Below, one piece after another: positions 30,019 to 37,825 of a stretch of DNA of 64,000 bases. Location: the NCBI GenBank assembly GCA_020847175.1, contig JADLCM010000005.1:62001-126000 (forward strand), written 5' to 3'. A model generated the notes under the pieces. The model searched no databases. It worked only from the letters and a program-made list of their open reading frames with translations, and was not told where the DNA came from. Both the position numbers and the translations under genes were made by a program. The stretch's first letter is position 1. Each line of letters starts with the position of its first letter. Source of the stretch: Phycisphaerales bacterium. Lineage in GTDB: Bacteria > Planctomycetota > Phycisphaerae > Phycisphaerales > UBA1924.

Positions 30019-30171
30019 CGCGCGTCCGAGAATGCCGCAAGGGAAAACTTGTGATATCAGGAAAACCCGCAGACGGCGGCAACCTCGCCGGACCGAGGAC
30101 GAAAGCTCTTCGGCAACCCGCCGCGAACGGCGGACCTCAACCCGCCGAAAGGCGCCCCTCCGGAGAGTGTG
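30019..30171 (+). promoter_or_regulatory. Putative structured 5' leader of the PEP-CTERM gene
   Basis: 153 nt between the SNF2 stop and the ATG at 30172 contain successive potential hairpins: CAAG/CTTG (30038-30051), CCTCG/CGAGG near 30093-30108, CCGCCG-cgaa-CGGCGG (30118-30133) and CGCC-gaaa-GGCG (30143-30154), the last two closed by GNRA-type or near-GNRA loops just before the start codon. The segment GAAAAC recurs at 30043-30048 and 30061-30066. This could be a riboswitch-like or attenuator leader, or partly the SNF2 terminator region. No known riboswitch class could be matched. Confidence 0.4.
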
Positions 30172-30657
30172 ATGAAACTTCCCCTTGTTCTGGCCCTGCT
30201 CGCCGCCCCCGCGCTGGGCGACTTCGCCGGCCAACCGATCCTGGGTCCGCTCACCAACGGCAGCGTGGTGAATGGAGACACGACCGGCGCGAGCGACGAC
30301 AACGACGGATTCACCAGCGGCATGCACATCTTCAACCTCTGGGAAGGGGGCGACGACGTGTGGCGCCTTGACTGGCTGGGCGGCGGCATGACCGTTGAAC
30401 TCTTCTACGACACCACCTTTTCCGATCTCGAGCTCTTCGTCTACCGTCCCTCCAACCTCGACGACTCCGGCGATTACTCGATCGTGAACAGCGGCTACGA
30501 AGTCGTGCACATTCCGAGCGCGCCCGCCGGCTCGTACTACATCAACATCGACAGCCCCGCCTTCATGGAGGGCGCGTATCGCCTCGCGGTGACGCCCGCC
30601 CCCTCGACGCTCGCGTTGCTCGGCCTTGCAAGTCTTGCGTCGCGTCGCCGGCGCTAG
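30172..30657 (+). CDS. Small secreted protein with PEP-CTERM-like sorting tail
   Basis: About 161 residues. Signal peptide MKLPLVLALLAAPALG at the start. The middle (FNLWEGGDDVWRLDWLGGG, VELFYDTTFSDLELFVYRP) is a beta-rich pre-peptidase-like module. The C-terminal tail PAPSTLALLGLASLASRRRR has the tripartite PEP-CTERM layout (Pro-rich box, hydrophobic helix, Arg4), with PAPST instead of PEPxS, as seen in many planctomycete members that are handled by an exosortase-like system. Start: ATG 30172; GTG 30169 is immediately upstream. An 11-bp hairpin follows the stop. Confidence 0.85.
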   Translation: MKLPLVLALLAAPALGDFAGQPILGPLTNGSVVNGDTTGASDDNDGFTSGMHIFNLWEGGDDVWRLDWLGGGMTVELFYDTTFSDLELFVYRPSNLDDSGDYSIVNSGYEVVHIPSAPAGSYYINIDSPAFMEGAYRLAVTPAPSTLALLGLASLASRRRR

Positions 30658-30693
30658 ACTCCGGCCGCGCTCAAGGCGTGATTTCGGCATCCC

Positions 30694-30720
30694 AAGCGGC
30701 GTGGCACCCCCACGCCGCTT
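30694..30720 (+). terminator. Terminator-like hairpin after the PEP-CTERM gene
   Basis: Perfect 11-bp arms AAGCGGCGTGG (30694-30704) and CCACGCCGCTT (30710-30720) around a 5-nt loop, 37 bp after the stop codon at 30657. The A-start and T-end suit a bidirectional intrinsic terminator, but no long U-run follows. Confidence 0.6.
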
Positions 30721-31008
30721 CCGCGCGCCCAATCCCCACCAACCAAACAAACAACAAACAAATGTCCTCCGTTTTCCACATAATCCCCACCGTTGCCACA
30801 ACTCGAACCGAACCGGCAAGATGGGTAAGATCCCGACGCGAACAAGTTTGGTCCAGCCGGGGTTATTCACAGAACCGAGGTCACGAGTCGCCGCGTAAAG
30901 ATTCGTGTAATTGTGTAGGGGTGGTGCTGGACTTTCCGAACTGACAGGAGTCTCAGGACCTCGGCGCCGATAAGACGTTCAACCCATCGATCTCTCTCTC
31001 CTCCAGCG

Positions 31009-31045
31009 GGGCGCTGTCTAGCGATAGCGCCCTGCTTGCTTTTTG
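31009..31045 (+). terminator. Intrinsic terminator with no gene directly upstream
   Basis: GGGCGCT (31009-31015) pairs with AGCGCCC (31026-31032) around a 10-nt loop and is followed by TGCTTGCTTTTTG. The nearest plus-strand gene ends 350 bp upstream and already has its own hairpin, so this terminator may serve an unannotated transcript from the gap. Confidence 0.55.
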
Positions 31046-31127
31046 CGCCCCGGCCGCTGGCGGTCATCCCGCGGGTTCTCGGGTGGGCCGGATTCCTACG
31101 CTGCCCGGTCTCTGTCGAGGGGCAGGC

Positions 31128-32102
31128 ATGGCGTATGACGTGCTCATCACCGGGGCGGCGGGGTTTATCGGGTCGCACGTCGCGGACGCCTGCCGCGCCC
31201 GAGGCGAGCGGGTGCTCGGCCTCGACAACTTCGACCCGTTCTACGGCGAAGCGTGGAAGCGCCGGAACCTGGCCGAAGTCAGCGCGCCCGGGCCGGGGAC
31301 CTTTGACTTTGAGCATCTCGACCTGACCGACCGTGGCGCGCTCAGCGAGCTCGTCGGGCGTGCCCGCCCCAGGGTGGTGATTCACCTTGCGGCCAAGGCC
31401 GGCGTGCGCCCGAGCATCGACGACCCGGTGGGGTACGCCCACGCCAACGTCACGGGCACGGCGTGCGTGCTTGATGCCTGCCGCACGTCGGGCGTTGAAC
31501 GCGTCGTTGTCGCGTCCTCCAGTTCGGTCTACGGCAACAACCCCAAGGTGCCCTTCAGCGAAGACGACCGGGTGGATCGGCCGATCAGCCCCTATGCCGC
31601 GACCAAACTGGCGACCGAAGCCTTGTGCGCAGCGCACCACCATCTCACCGGGATGCCGACCGCCTGTCTGCGGTTCTTCACGGTGTTCGGGGCGCGTCAA
31701 CGGCCGGACCTCGCGATCCGCAAGTTCATGCGCCTGATCGCCGCGGGGCGGGAGATTCCGTACTTCGGCGACGGGTCTGCCTCGCGCGATTTCACCTACG
31801 TGAGCGACGTGGTGGGCGGCGTGCTCGGCGCGGCGGAGCGCATCGGTGCGCACGGCTATCGCGTGGGGAATCTCGGCAGCGACCGCCCGACCCGTCTTGA
31901 TGAGCTCGTGCGCGCGATCGGCCGGGTGCTCGGGCGCGAGCCGCGCCTGGATCGCCGCCCGGCGCAGCCCGGCGATGTCGAACGCACCTGGGCAAACCTC
32001 AATCGAAGCCGCGCCGAGCTCGACTACCGGGTGTCCACGTCGCTCGAAGCGGGGCTGGAGCACCAATGGGCGTGGATGCGCGACGCGGGCGACGCGGGCT
32101 GA
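31128..32102 (+). CDS. NAD-dependent sugar-nucleotide epimerase (UDP-glucuronate 4-epimerase-like)
   Basis: Extended SDR of 324 residues. Rossmann motif GAAGFIGSH near residue 9, substrate-side phrase LDNFDPFYGEAWKRRNL typical of UDP-glucuronate epimerases, catalytic Ser-Tyr-Lys set in ASSSSVYG and PYAATK, and the RFFTVFGARQRPDLAI segment. Expected to invert C4 of a UDP-sugar acid for surface glycan synthesis. ATG 31128 is chosen because the Rossmann motif starts there and GAGGGG lies 6 nt upstream; the frame is open to 31083. Exact substrate not provable from sequence. Confidence 0.9.
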   Translation: MAYDVLITGAAGFIGSHVADACRARGERVLGLDNFDPFYGEAWKRRNLAEVSAPGPGTFDFEHLDLTDRGALSELVGRARPRVVIHLAAKAGVRPSIDDPVGYAHANVTGTACVLDACRTSGVERVVVASSSSVYGNNPKVPFSEDDRVDRPISPYAATKLATEALCAAHHHLTGMPTACLRFFTVFGARQRPDLAIRKFMRLIAAGREIPYFGDGSASRDFTYVSDVVGGVLGAAERIGAHGYRVGNLGSDRPTRLDELVRAIGRVLGREPRLDRRPAQPGDVERTWANLNRSRAELDYRVSTSLEAGLEHQWAWMRDAGDAG

Positions 32103-32196
32103 GGGCGTGCCCGCGAAGAATCCGTGCTTGAGCCGCGCATGAAAGTTGATACGTTGGAGATCACCTCGCAACGAGGGATGACGAGAGGGGTACGTC

Positions 32197-33636
32197 ATGT
32201 CCCGTGAAACCCTGTGTGCGGTTGCGCTGCTCGCGGTCCCTGTCGTGGCCCAGCCCTGCGAACCCCATTGGCTCAACTCGCTTGGTACACCGGGCCTCGG
32301 TGATGGGTACGCCGGGCCCACGTTCATCTGGGATGACGGCGCAGGAGAAGACCTTTACGTGGGCGGGTCGTTTTCCTCCATCGCGTCGCGGCCCTGGCGT
32401 CTCCTGGCTCGCTACGAGGCTTCGACCAACACCTTCGCCCGCCTTGGAGGCGGGCTCGGCACGGGGTCTACCAACGGTTTTATTGCCTCGTTCGCGGCCT
32501 TCGATCCGGGGGGAGGCGAAGAGCTCATCGTCGGCGGGTTCTTCAACGACGCCGCCGGCGTGCCAAACTCTTCGAGCCTCGCTCGCTGGAACGGCGTGCG
32601 ATGGGCAACTCTGGATGCCGGCTGGAACAGCACCAATCGGGGCAGCGTCTGGGCCCTGGCGGTGTGGCAGAATGGTCTGTACGTCGGGGGCGGGTACACC
32701 GCGATCGGGCCCCTCACCAACGCCAACGGCATTGCGCGCTGGGACGGCGAGGCCTGGCAGACCCTCGGCTCGGGTGTCTCGGGCGGGTTCAGCCCCAACG
32801 TTTTCACCCTGCGTGTCTTTGACGACGGCTCGGGCGAGAAGCTTTACGCCGGGGGCAGGTTTGCTTCGCTCGGCGGCGTGCCGGGGCTCATCGCCCGCTG
32901 GAACGGCAGCACCTGGGAAGAGGTCGGAAGCGGCATCTTCGGCGGAATCTTCGCGGACGTGGAATGCTCCGCGGCGTTCGACGACGGCACCGGCGAAGCG
33001 CTCTATGTGGGGGGCAGCGACCTGTCCATTCCCGGCTTTCCGCTCTGCTCCGTCGCCCGGTGGGACGGCATCGCCTGGACCCCAGTGGGGCAATACCTCG
33101 GGGGGAGGACCACGGCGCTCCTGGTCTGGAACGACGGCTCCGGCCCGGCGCTGTACACATCCGGCACGGCGCAGCCGGGCATCAACTATCTCGCCCGGCT
33201 CGAAGGACGCACGTGGGTTCCGTACGATGGCGGCGTGGGGGGCGCGTCGCTGCCGCCTGGGAGTTTTCCATCGGTCTTCGGCCTTGGGACGTACCGGGGC
33301 AACCTCGTGGTCGCGGGCAGTTTCACCCGCGTGGGCGACGGGGCGAGCGTGGGCGCGGCGGGCCTGGCGGAGCACACGGCGTGCCTGCCCGACCCGTGCC
33401 CGGCGGACCTGACCGGCAGCAGCGACCCGAACGACCCGGCCTACGGCGTCCCCGACGGCGCCGCGGACATCAGCGATTTCTTTTATTACCTCGATCAGTT
33501 CGTCGCGGGCAACCTCGCGGTCGCCGACCTCTCAGGGTCGAGCGACCCCAATGACCCGGGCTACGGCATTCCGGACGGCACGCTCGACATCGGCGACTTC
33601 GTCTACTACCTCGATCTCTTCGTGCAGGGGTGCTGA
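32197..33636 (+). CDS. Secreted beta-propeller-like protein with GC-type dockerin repeats
   Basis: 479 residues. Signal peptide to about residue 18 (VALLAVPVVAQP). Body: about seven repeats of a pattern like ARWNGSTWEEVGSGI with ELYVGG-type strands (LYVGGSF, LIVGGFF, LYVGGGY, LYAGGRF, LYVGGSD), suggesting a beta-propeller. C-terminus: two 40-residue dockerin-like repeats, each with SSDPNDP and a DFFYYLDQF-type helix, ending in FVQGC. The terminal Gly-Cys is the feature that gives GC-type dockerin proteins their name in planctomycetes. It converges with the PQQ-like dockerin gene across 193 bp. Confidence 0.88.
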   Translation: MSRETLCAVALLAVPVVAQPCEPHWLNSLGTPGLGDGYAGPTFIWDDGAGEDLYVGGSFSSIASRPWRLLARYEASTNTFARLGGGLGTGSTNGFIASFAAFDPGGGEELIVGGFFNDAAGVPNSSSLARWNGVRWATLDAGWNSTNRGSVWALAVWQNGLYVGGGYTAIGPLTNANGIARWDGEAWQTLGSGVSGGFSPNVFTLRVFDDGSGEKLYAGGRFASLGGVPGLIARWNGSTWEEVGSGIFGGIFADVECSAAFDDGTGEALYVGGSDLSIPGFPLCSVARWDGIAWTPVGQYLGGRTTALLVWNDGSGPALYTSGTAQPGINYLARLEGRTWVPYDGGVGGASLPPGSFPSVFGLGTYRGNLVVAGSFTRVGDGASVGAAGLAEHTACLPDPCPADLTGSSDPNDPAYGVPDGAADISDFFYYLDQFVAGNLAVADLSGSSDPNDPGYGIPDGTLDIGDFVYYLDLFVQGC

Positions 33637-33829
33637 GCGCGCGGGAAGCGGTTGGGTTGCCCGACATCGTGATTCCGGGAGTCTTGAGGAATCTTCGATG
33701 GTTCAGCGCGACTCGCGCCGCAGATGGCGGAGCCGCGGCGTCAGAGTCGGGAGGAATCATCTCCCCCGTCGCTTCTCGTGTGTGCGGCGCGAGTCTCTTG
33801 TCAACGCTTCTGAGCAGACGCGAGCGGCG

Positions 33830-35293
33830 TCAGCACCCCAGCACGAACACGTCAAGGTAGAAGAAGAAATCGGCGGCGTCGAGTGACCCGTCGGGCGTGC
33901 CGTATGCCGGATCATTCGGATCACTGGACCCTGAGAGGTCGGCGACCGCGAGGTTGCCCGCGACGAACTGATCGAGATAGTAGAAAAAGTCGGCGGCGTC
34001 CGCGGCGCCATCGGGGACGCCGTAGGTCGGGTCATTGGGGTCGCTCGAGCCGCTGAGGTCTGCCGCGCACGAACGCTCGGTGCGGTACGCCCGCACGTTG
34101 GCGCCGACGCCGGCGACGATGAGCGTGCCGTCGACACCCATCGCGGGTGCGCCGATGTTGACGTTGCCGATCGGCACGCTCCATCGTTCGGTGAGGTCTG
34201 CATTGAAGGAGAAGACGCGCCCGTTGCTGAACGCGCCATTGGAGAGGAAGACACGCCCGTCGCGGTCTGTGGCGATGCGGATGGTCGCGAAGTCCGCGCT
34301 GATGGTCGGGCTGGTGTTGAGCACCATCCCGGTGTCCGGGTCGAGGCGCACCACGACGTTGCCCGGGGCCCAGGTGTAGACGCTGCCGTCCGGGCCGACG
34401 GCGAGTTCGCAGCCCGTGGTGTACCCGGCGGGGACGTTCCACTTGGCGGTGAGTGCCGCGCCGGTGTCATGCCAGGCATAGAAGAAATCGACCAGGGCAT
34501 TGTTCTGCACACGTTGGAAGTACACGGTGCCGTCGGGCCCGACCATGGGAGAGTTCTGCACCAGGAAGCCGCTCATCACCGGCGATCGGTAGAGCTCCGC
34601 CCCGGTGTCGAGGTCGAGTTTGCGCACGGTCTGCCCGCCGGCAACGGTGTCGGCGATGAAAATGCCCGAGGCGTTGGCGGCGGCGCCGCAGTTGCCGCTC
34701 ACCGAGCAGGTGCGGGGCACGCGCCACAGCAGGGCCCCGGTGAGCGAGTCGAAGCGCCACACAAAGCGAAAACTGCCGACGATCGGGTCGCCGTCGGGTG
34801 CAAAGGTCATGCCGTCGTACGAACCGGCGTCGATTTCCTCGGTGCTGCGCCACAACTGGGCGCCGGAGGCGGCATCGAAGCAGTAGAGGGTGGCAGCGGA
34901 GGTGGCGCCGTTTCCCCCCCGGCTGGCGTACACCCGCCCGTTCTTGACGCCGCCCACCCAGGTGGTCCAGTCGCCCGGCTCGAAGGGGATGTTGCGCGTC
35001 CAGAGTTCGGCCCCGGTGTCGAGGTCCTGGCACACGATGGTTGAGCCTGTGCCCGGCGCCGGCTCGGGCGGAAAGCCCGTCTGGCGCACCATGAACACCC
35101 GGCGTCCCTCGATGACGGGGGCCCAGGCGATGATGGAACTGCGCCCGGAGGTCCAGAGCAGGTCGGGGGCATCGGGCCCGAGCTCCATGCTGCGCCCATT
35201 GCGGCCCGGTGTGCCGCCCGGGTTGTTCCAGTCGTCAGCGCCGGCCCCGAGGGTTCCGGCGACGATAGCGAGCGCGGACACCGTGGCGCGCAT
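33830..35293 (-). CDS. Secreted PQQ-like propeller protein with GC-type dockerin repeats
   Basis: 487 residues from ATG 35293, which starts a clear signal peptide (MRATVSALAIVAGTLGAGA); the frame is open to 35359 but that part lacks signal-peptide character. Body: repeated blocks resembling PQQ/quinoprotein-type blades (VCQDLDTGAELWTRNIP, YCFDAASGAQLWRSTEE, RFDSLTGALLWRVPRT, KLDLDTGAELYRSPV). C-terminus: two dockerin-like repeats ending FVLGC. It lies 57 bp behind the third dockerin gene on the same strand and converges with the plus-strand one. Redox activity is not implied, since catalytic residues were not recognised. Confidence 0.88.
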   Translation of the reverse strand: MRATVSALAIVAGTLGAGADDWNNPGGTPGRNGRSMELGPDAPDLLWTSGRSSIIAWAPVIEGRRVFMVRQTGFPPEPAPGTGSTIVCQDLDTGAELWTRNIPFEPGDWTTWVGGVKNGRVYASRGGNGATSAATLYCFDAASGAQLWRSTEEIDAGSYDGMTFAPDGDPIVGSFRFVWRFDSLTGALLWRVPRTCSVSGNCGAAANASGIFIADTVAGGQTVRKLDLDTGAELYRSPVMSGFLVQNSPMVGPDGTVYFQRVQNNALVDFFYAWHDTGAALTAKWNVPAGYTTGCELAVGPDGSVYTWAPGNVVVRLDPDTGMVLNTSPTISADFATIRIATDRDGRVFLSNGAFSNGRVFSFNADLTERWSVPIGNVNIGAPAMGVDGTLIVAGVGANVRAYRTERSCAADLSGSSDPNDPTYGVPDGAADAADFFYYLDQFVAGNLAVADLSGSSDPNDPAYGTPDGSLDAADFFFYLDVFVLGC

Positions 35294-35349
35294 CGATGCC
35301 TCCTTCGGGCGAGCGCCGCGTGAGCGGGGCGTCGGATGATGGAGATCGA

Positions 35350-36618
35350 TCAGGGGCAACCCTCAACGAACAGGTCGAGGTAGAAGAAGAAGTCCGCGGC
35401 GTCGAGAACACCGTCAGGCACCCCGTAACTGGGGTCGTTGGGGTCGCTGCTGCCGGTCAGGTCGGCGACAAAGGCATTCTGGGCGACGAACTGGTCGAGG
35501 TAGTAGAAGAAATCCGCGGCGTCGAGAACGCCGTCGGGCACCCCGTAGCTGGGGTCATTGGGATCGCTGCCGCCGGTCAGATCGGCGGGGCAGGGCGGGG
35601 GCGGCTCGAAAATGACGCACAGGTCGTCGAGGGCTGCGAAGGCGCCGGCGCCTTGAGCGGAAACCCGGAGGGTGACGATCTCGGTATTGCCGAGGTGGCT
35701 CATCGGCACGTTCTGCCCGGTGAAGGAGGCGATGGTGCCGCCTCCGGAGTCGAAGAGCGCGAGGCGATCATCGCCGTCGGCCGCGCCCTGGCCGAAGACG
35801 CACTCGATGCCGTACACCGGGCGGTTGAAGCGCACCTCGATGATCTGTGGGCCCTCGGAGGCAAGCACGTTGGGCGAGGAGCCCGCGTTGCCGCCGAGGA
35901 GCGCATCACTGAGCACTTCGTTGCGGTTGTCGGCGTTGCCCAGGAACTCGATGTCGTGGAAGGCGAACTCGCCGGTCAGTTGACTGTTCTGCTGGCCGAA
36001 CGTCGGGGGCGCGGCATTGAGCACATCGTCCAGCGTGCCGTGCATTCCGTCCGGGCCCGGGAGCGTGGTGAAGTTGATGCACATCCGCTGCAGCACGCCG
36101 TCGATGCGATACTTGTTGAAGAAGGAACTCGGGTTGTCGTTAAAGACGTACCCGGCGTTCATGAGTTCGCCGGAGGGCGCCGTGGCCGTGGTGATCCAGC
36201 GGAAGGCGCCGGTGTTTCCGGATGCGGCCTCGACCCGGAGCCAATAGGTCTCGCCGGGGTCCAGTTGCACCGCCATCGGCGAGACGAACGTGAAACTGCC
36301 GACGCCCACCTCCGGCCCACCGAAGAGTTCGACGATCTCGACCTGCGGGGTGCCTGTGCCGCGCCACAGGCTCACACGGGCGTCGCCCGGCGTCGGTTCG
36401 TCGAAGTCCATCTTGAGCGTGGCGGCGTCAAAGATGTACGTGGAATAGAACGGGATGCGGAAGCCCGCCGCCTTGTAGACGGTGGACGAGCCCGTTCCGA
36501 ACAGCGTGCTGCTGGAATCCGGGGCGAGCAGATTGCTGATGATGTTGTCAGCCCGGACGACACCACCCGCACACGCCACCAACGCGCCGGCCATCGCCGC
36601 GCGGCAGGAAATCTTCAT
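35350..36618 (-). CDS. Secreted protein with beta-sandwich body and GC-type dockerin repeats
   Basis: 422 residues. Signal peptide to about residue 24 (AMAGALVACAGGVVRA). The body carries a jelly-roll-like domain with ETYWLRVEAASGNTGAFRW, as in planctomycete choice-of-anchor proteins, and then a second sandwich region (IIEVRFNRPVYGIECVFG). The last 80 residues are two nearly identical 40-residue dockerin-like repeats ending FVEGCP. Upstream gap (36619-36797) separates it from the nucleotidyltransferase on the same strand. Function unknown; expected outside the cell. Confidence 0.87.
   Translation of the reverse strand: MKISCRAAMAGALVACAGGVVRADNIISNLLAPDSSSTLFGTGSSTVYKAAGFRIPFYSTYIFDAATLKMDFDEPTPGDARVSLWRGTGTPQVEIVELFGGPEVGVGSFTFVSPMAVQLDPGETYWLRVEAASGNTGAFRWITTATAPSGELMNAGYVFNDNPSSFFNKYRIDGVLQRMCINFTTLPGPDGMHGTLDDVLNAAPPTFGQQNSQLTGEFAFHDIEFLGNADNRNEVLSDALLGGNAGSSPNVLASEGPQIIEVRFNRPVYGIECVFGQGAADGDDRLALFDSGGGTIASFTGQNVPMSHLGNTEIVTLRVSAQGAGAFAALDDLCVIFEPPPPCPADLTGGSDPNDPSYGVPDGVLDAADFFYYLDQFVAQNAFVADLTGSSDPNDPSYGVPDGVLDAADFFFYLDLFVEGCP
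35368..35588 (-). repeat. Tandem 120-bp dockerin-coding repeat
   Basis: Within the dockerin gene ending at 35350, the unit starting at GAACAGGTCGAGG (35368) recurs at GAACTGGTCGAGG (35488), a period of exactly 120 bp (40 codons) with few differences. The same pair structure recurs in the two other dockerin genes nearby (33400-33636 and 33830-34070), so recombination between them is possible. Confidence 0.8.
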
Positions 36619-36797
36619 GAGTATCTCTCCTCAATGCCTGGAGCCCGCCTCATCCTACCACCCGACCTGCCTCGACAGAAGGGTGTTTTGACCAACTTCG
36701 CGCGCCGGTGGTCCCCCCAGACCCCAAACAGGCTTGTGTATGCGAGCGGATTCTCGGACGAGTCGCGGCGTTCATCTCCGCGGCGGCCGGCGGCGAT

Positions 36798-37631
36798 TCA
36801 GTCCTCACCGGGCCGGAGCACGGCCGCGCCGGATTCCCACCTCGCCCACGCTTCGTCGAAGAGGGCAGAGGCGCGCTGAACGAACTCGGGGATCTGGGCG
36901 TGAGAGGCGGGGTAACTGAGTTCAACCAGCGCATCGTACAGGTCGCGCGGCAGGTCTTCGTCGAGGTATCGCATGCCGAAGTCGTGCCGAAGGGGCGCGT
37001 GGACGATGCGAAGCATGTCCACGAGGAGGCGAATGACCATGCTGTGATAGAAGTGGACCGCGTCGAGAGGCAGGCCCGACAGGCCGCGCTTGTGACGCAC
37101 CGCGAGCTTGGCGGGAAGGTGACGGAAGATCAGGAACCTGCGCCGGAGGTCCGGCGCCTTGGCGGCGAGGGTGCGGGCGAGGGCCTCGCGGTCGACGCGC
37201 GCGGGCCGGATGAGGCCGGCCTTGTCGAAGAGCACGCGCGGCGTGCCGTGACGCTCAATCTCAAACCACGGGTGCGGTTGGGAGCGCTCAAGGATGACCC
37301 AGTCGATCATCAGGTGCTCAGGCGCCCGCGACAACTGGTAGAACGCCTGGTGGAAACCGTGCCATGTGGGCCAGGGCATTCGGAACCGGACCCGCAGCCC
37401 CAGGTTTTCGGCGGCGCGATCGAACGAGGCCGCGGCGTGCTCCAGGGCGCCGTCTTCAACGACCAGACACACATCCACGTCGGAGAGTTCATCCGCGCGC
37501 CCGGTCGCGTCAGATCCACCGAGCCACGCCGCCAGGATGCGCGGGTCTGGTTCGAAGTGCGCCGCGAGGTGCGCGATGACATCGCTCCGGGTGAGCGGCT
37601 CACCCGGTTCCGTGCCGGTGCTCGTGTGCAT
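36798..37631 (-). CDS. Nucleotidyltransferase-fold protein
   Basis: 277 residues. Family mark: GGSDATGRADELSDVDVCLVVEDG near residues 38-61, containing GS and DxD of the Pol-beta-like nucleotidyltransferase superfamily (aminoglycoside- or minimal-NTase type). The rest is helical with no second named domain. No antitoxin-like partner is adjacent, so a MNT/HEPN pair is not supported. Start ATG 37631. Transfer substrate unknown; could be an antibiotic-modifying or a toxin-neutralising type enzyme, but neither is shown. Confidence 0.8.
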   Translation of the reverse strand: MHTSTGTEPGEPLTRSDVIAHLAAHFEPDPRILAAWLGGSDATGRADELSDVDVCLVVEDGALEHAAASFDRAAENLGLRVRFRMPWPTWHGFHQAFYQLSRAPEHLMIDWVILERSQPHPWFEIERHGTPRVLFDKAGLIRPARVDREALARTLAAKAPDLRRRFLIFRHLPAKLAVRHKRGLSGLPLDAVHFYHSMVIRLLVDMLRIVHAPLRHDFGMRYLDEDLPRDLYDALVELSYPASHAQIPEFVQRASALFDEAWARWESGAAVLRPGED

Positions 37632-37812
37632 GTGCGGTGATACCGACCGGCCTTGTGCGAGTTGCCGCTGAGTGCGCCTCGCGCATCACACTGCCCAGAT
37701 TGAGTCGCCATCGCCGGATCCGCATCGGGCGGCGGGGCGACGGCTTGTGACGCAACGGTGACGGTCGGCGGGGCAACAATGCCTGCATCGGGCGGGTTCG
37801 GAAGGTGGACGC

Positions 37813-37818
37813 AGGAGG
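37813..37818 (+). promoter_or_regulatory. Ribosome binding site deciding the start at 37826
   Basis: AGGAGG lies 7 nt before ATG 37826; the in-frame GTG at 37805 lies upstream of this site, so the ATG is favoured. Confidence 0.6.
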
Positions 37819-37825
37819 CATCGCG

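Larger units (their letters stand above)
30658..31127. other. 470-bp gap: hairpins, A-rich tract, DnaA-box-like sites
   Basis: No convincing gene. It holds an 11-bp inverted repeat (30694-30720), an unusual A/C-rich run around 30731-30765 (AACCAAACAAACAACAAAC), two sites matching TTWTNCACA (TTTTCCACA 30772-30780; TTATTCACA 30863-30871), the repeated word AATCCCCACC (30731 and 30782) and a terminator-like hairpin at 31009-31037. AT content is clearly above the surroundings. Possible readings are a small RNA ending at the terminator, a replication-linked site, or a long promoter region for the epimerase gene. Confidence 0.6.

Noticed and set aside
30019-30171. Similarity of the leader to a cyclic-di-GMP-I riboswitch
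   Set aside because: Elements such as a GNRA loop and AACC/GGAC words occur, but the order and spacing of the conserved aptamer core could not be aligned.
35296-36879. Plus-strand open frame of 527 codons over a dockerin gene
   Set aside because: Complement of the repeat-bearing minus-strand gene; Val/Glu/Arg/His-rich with no signal peptide.
36798-37631. MNT-HEPN toxin-antitoxin pair
   Set aside because: The nucleotidyltransferase has no adjacent small HEPN-like gene; its neighbours are a dockerin gene and a divergent LolA-like gene.
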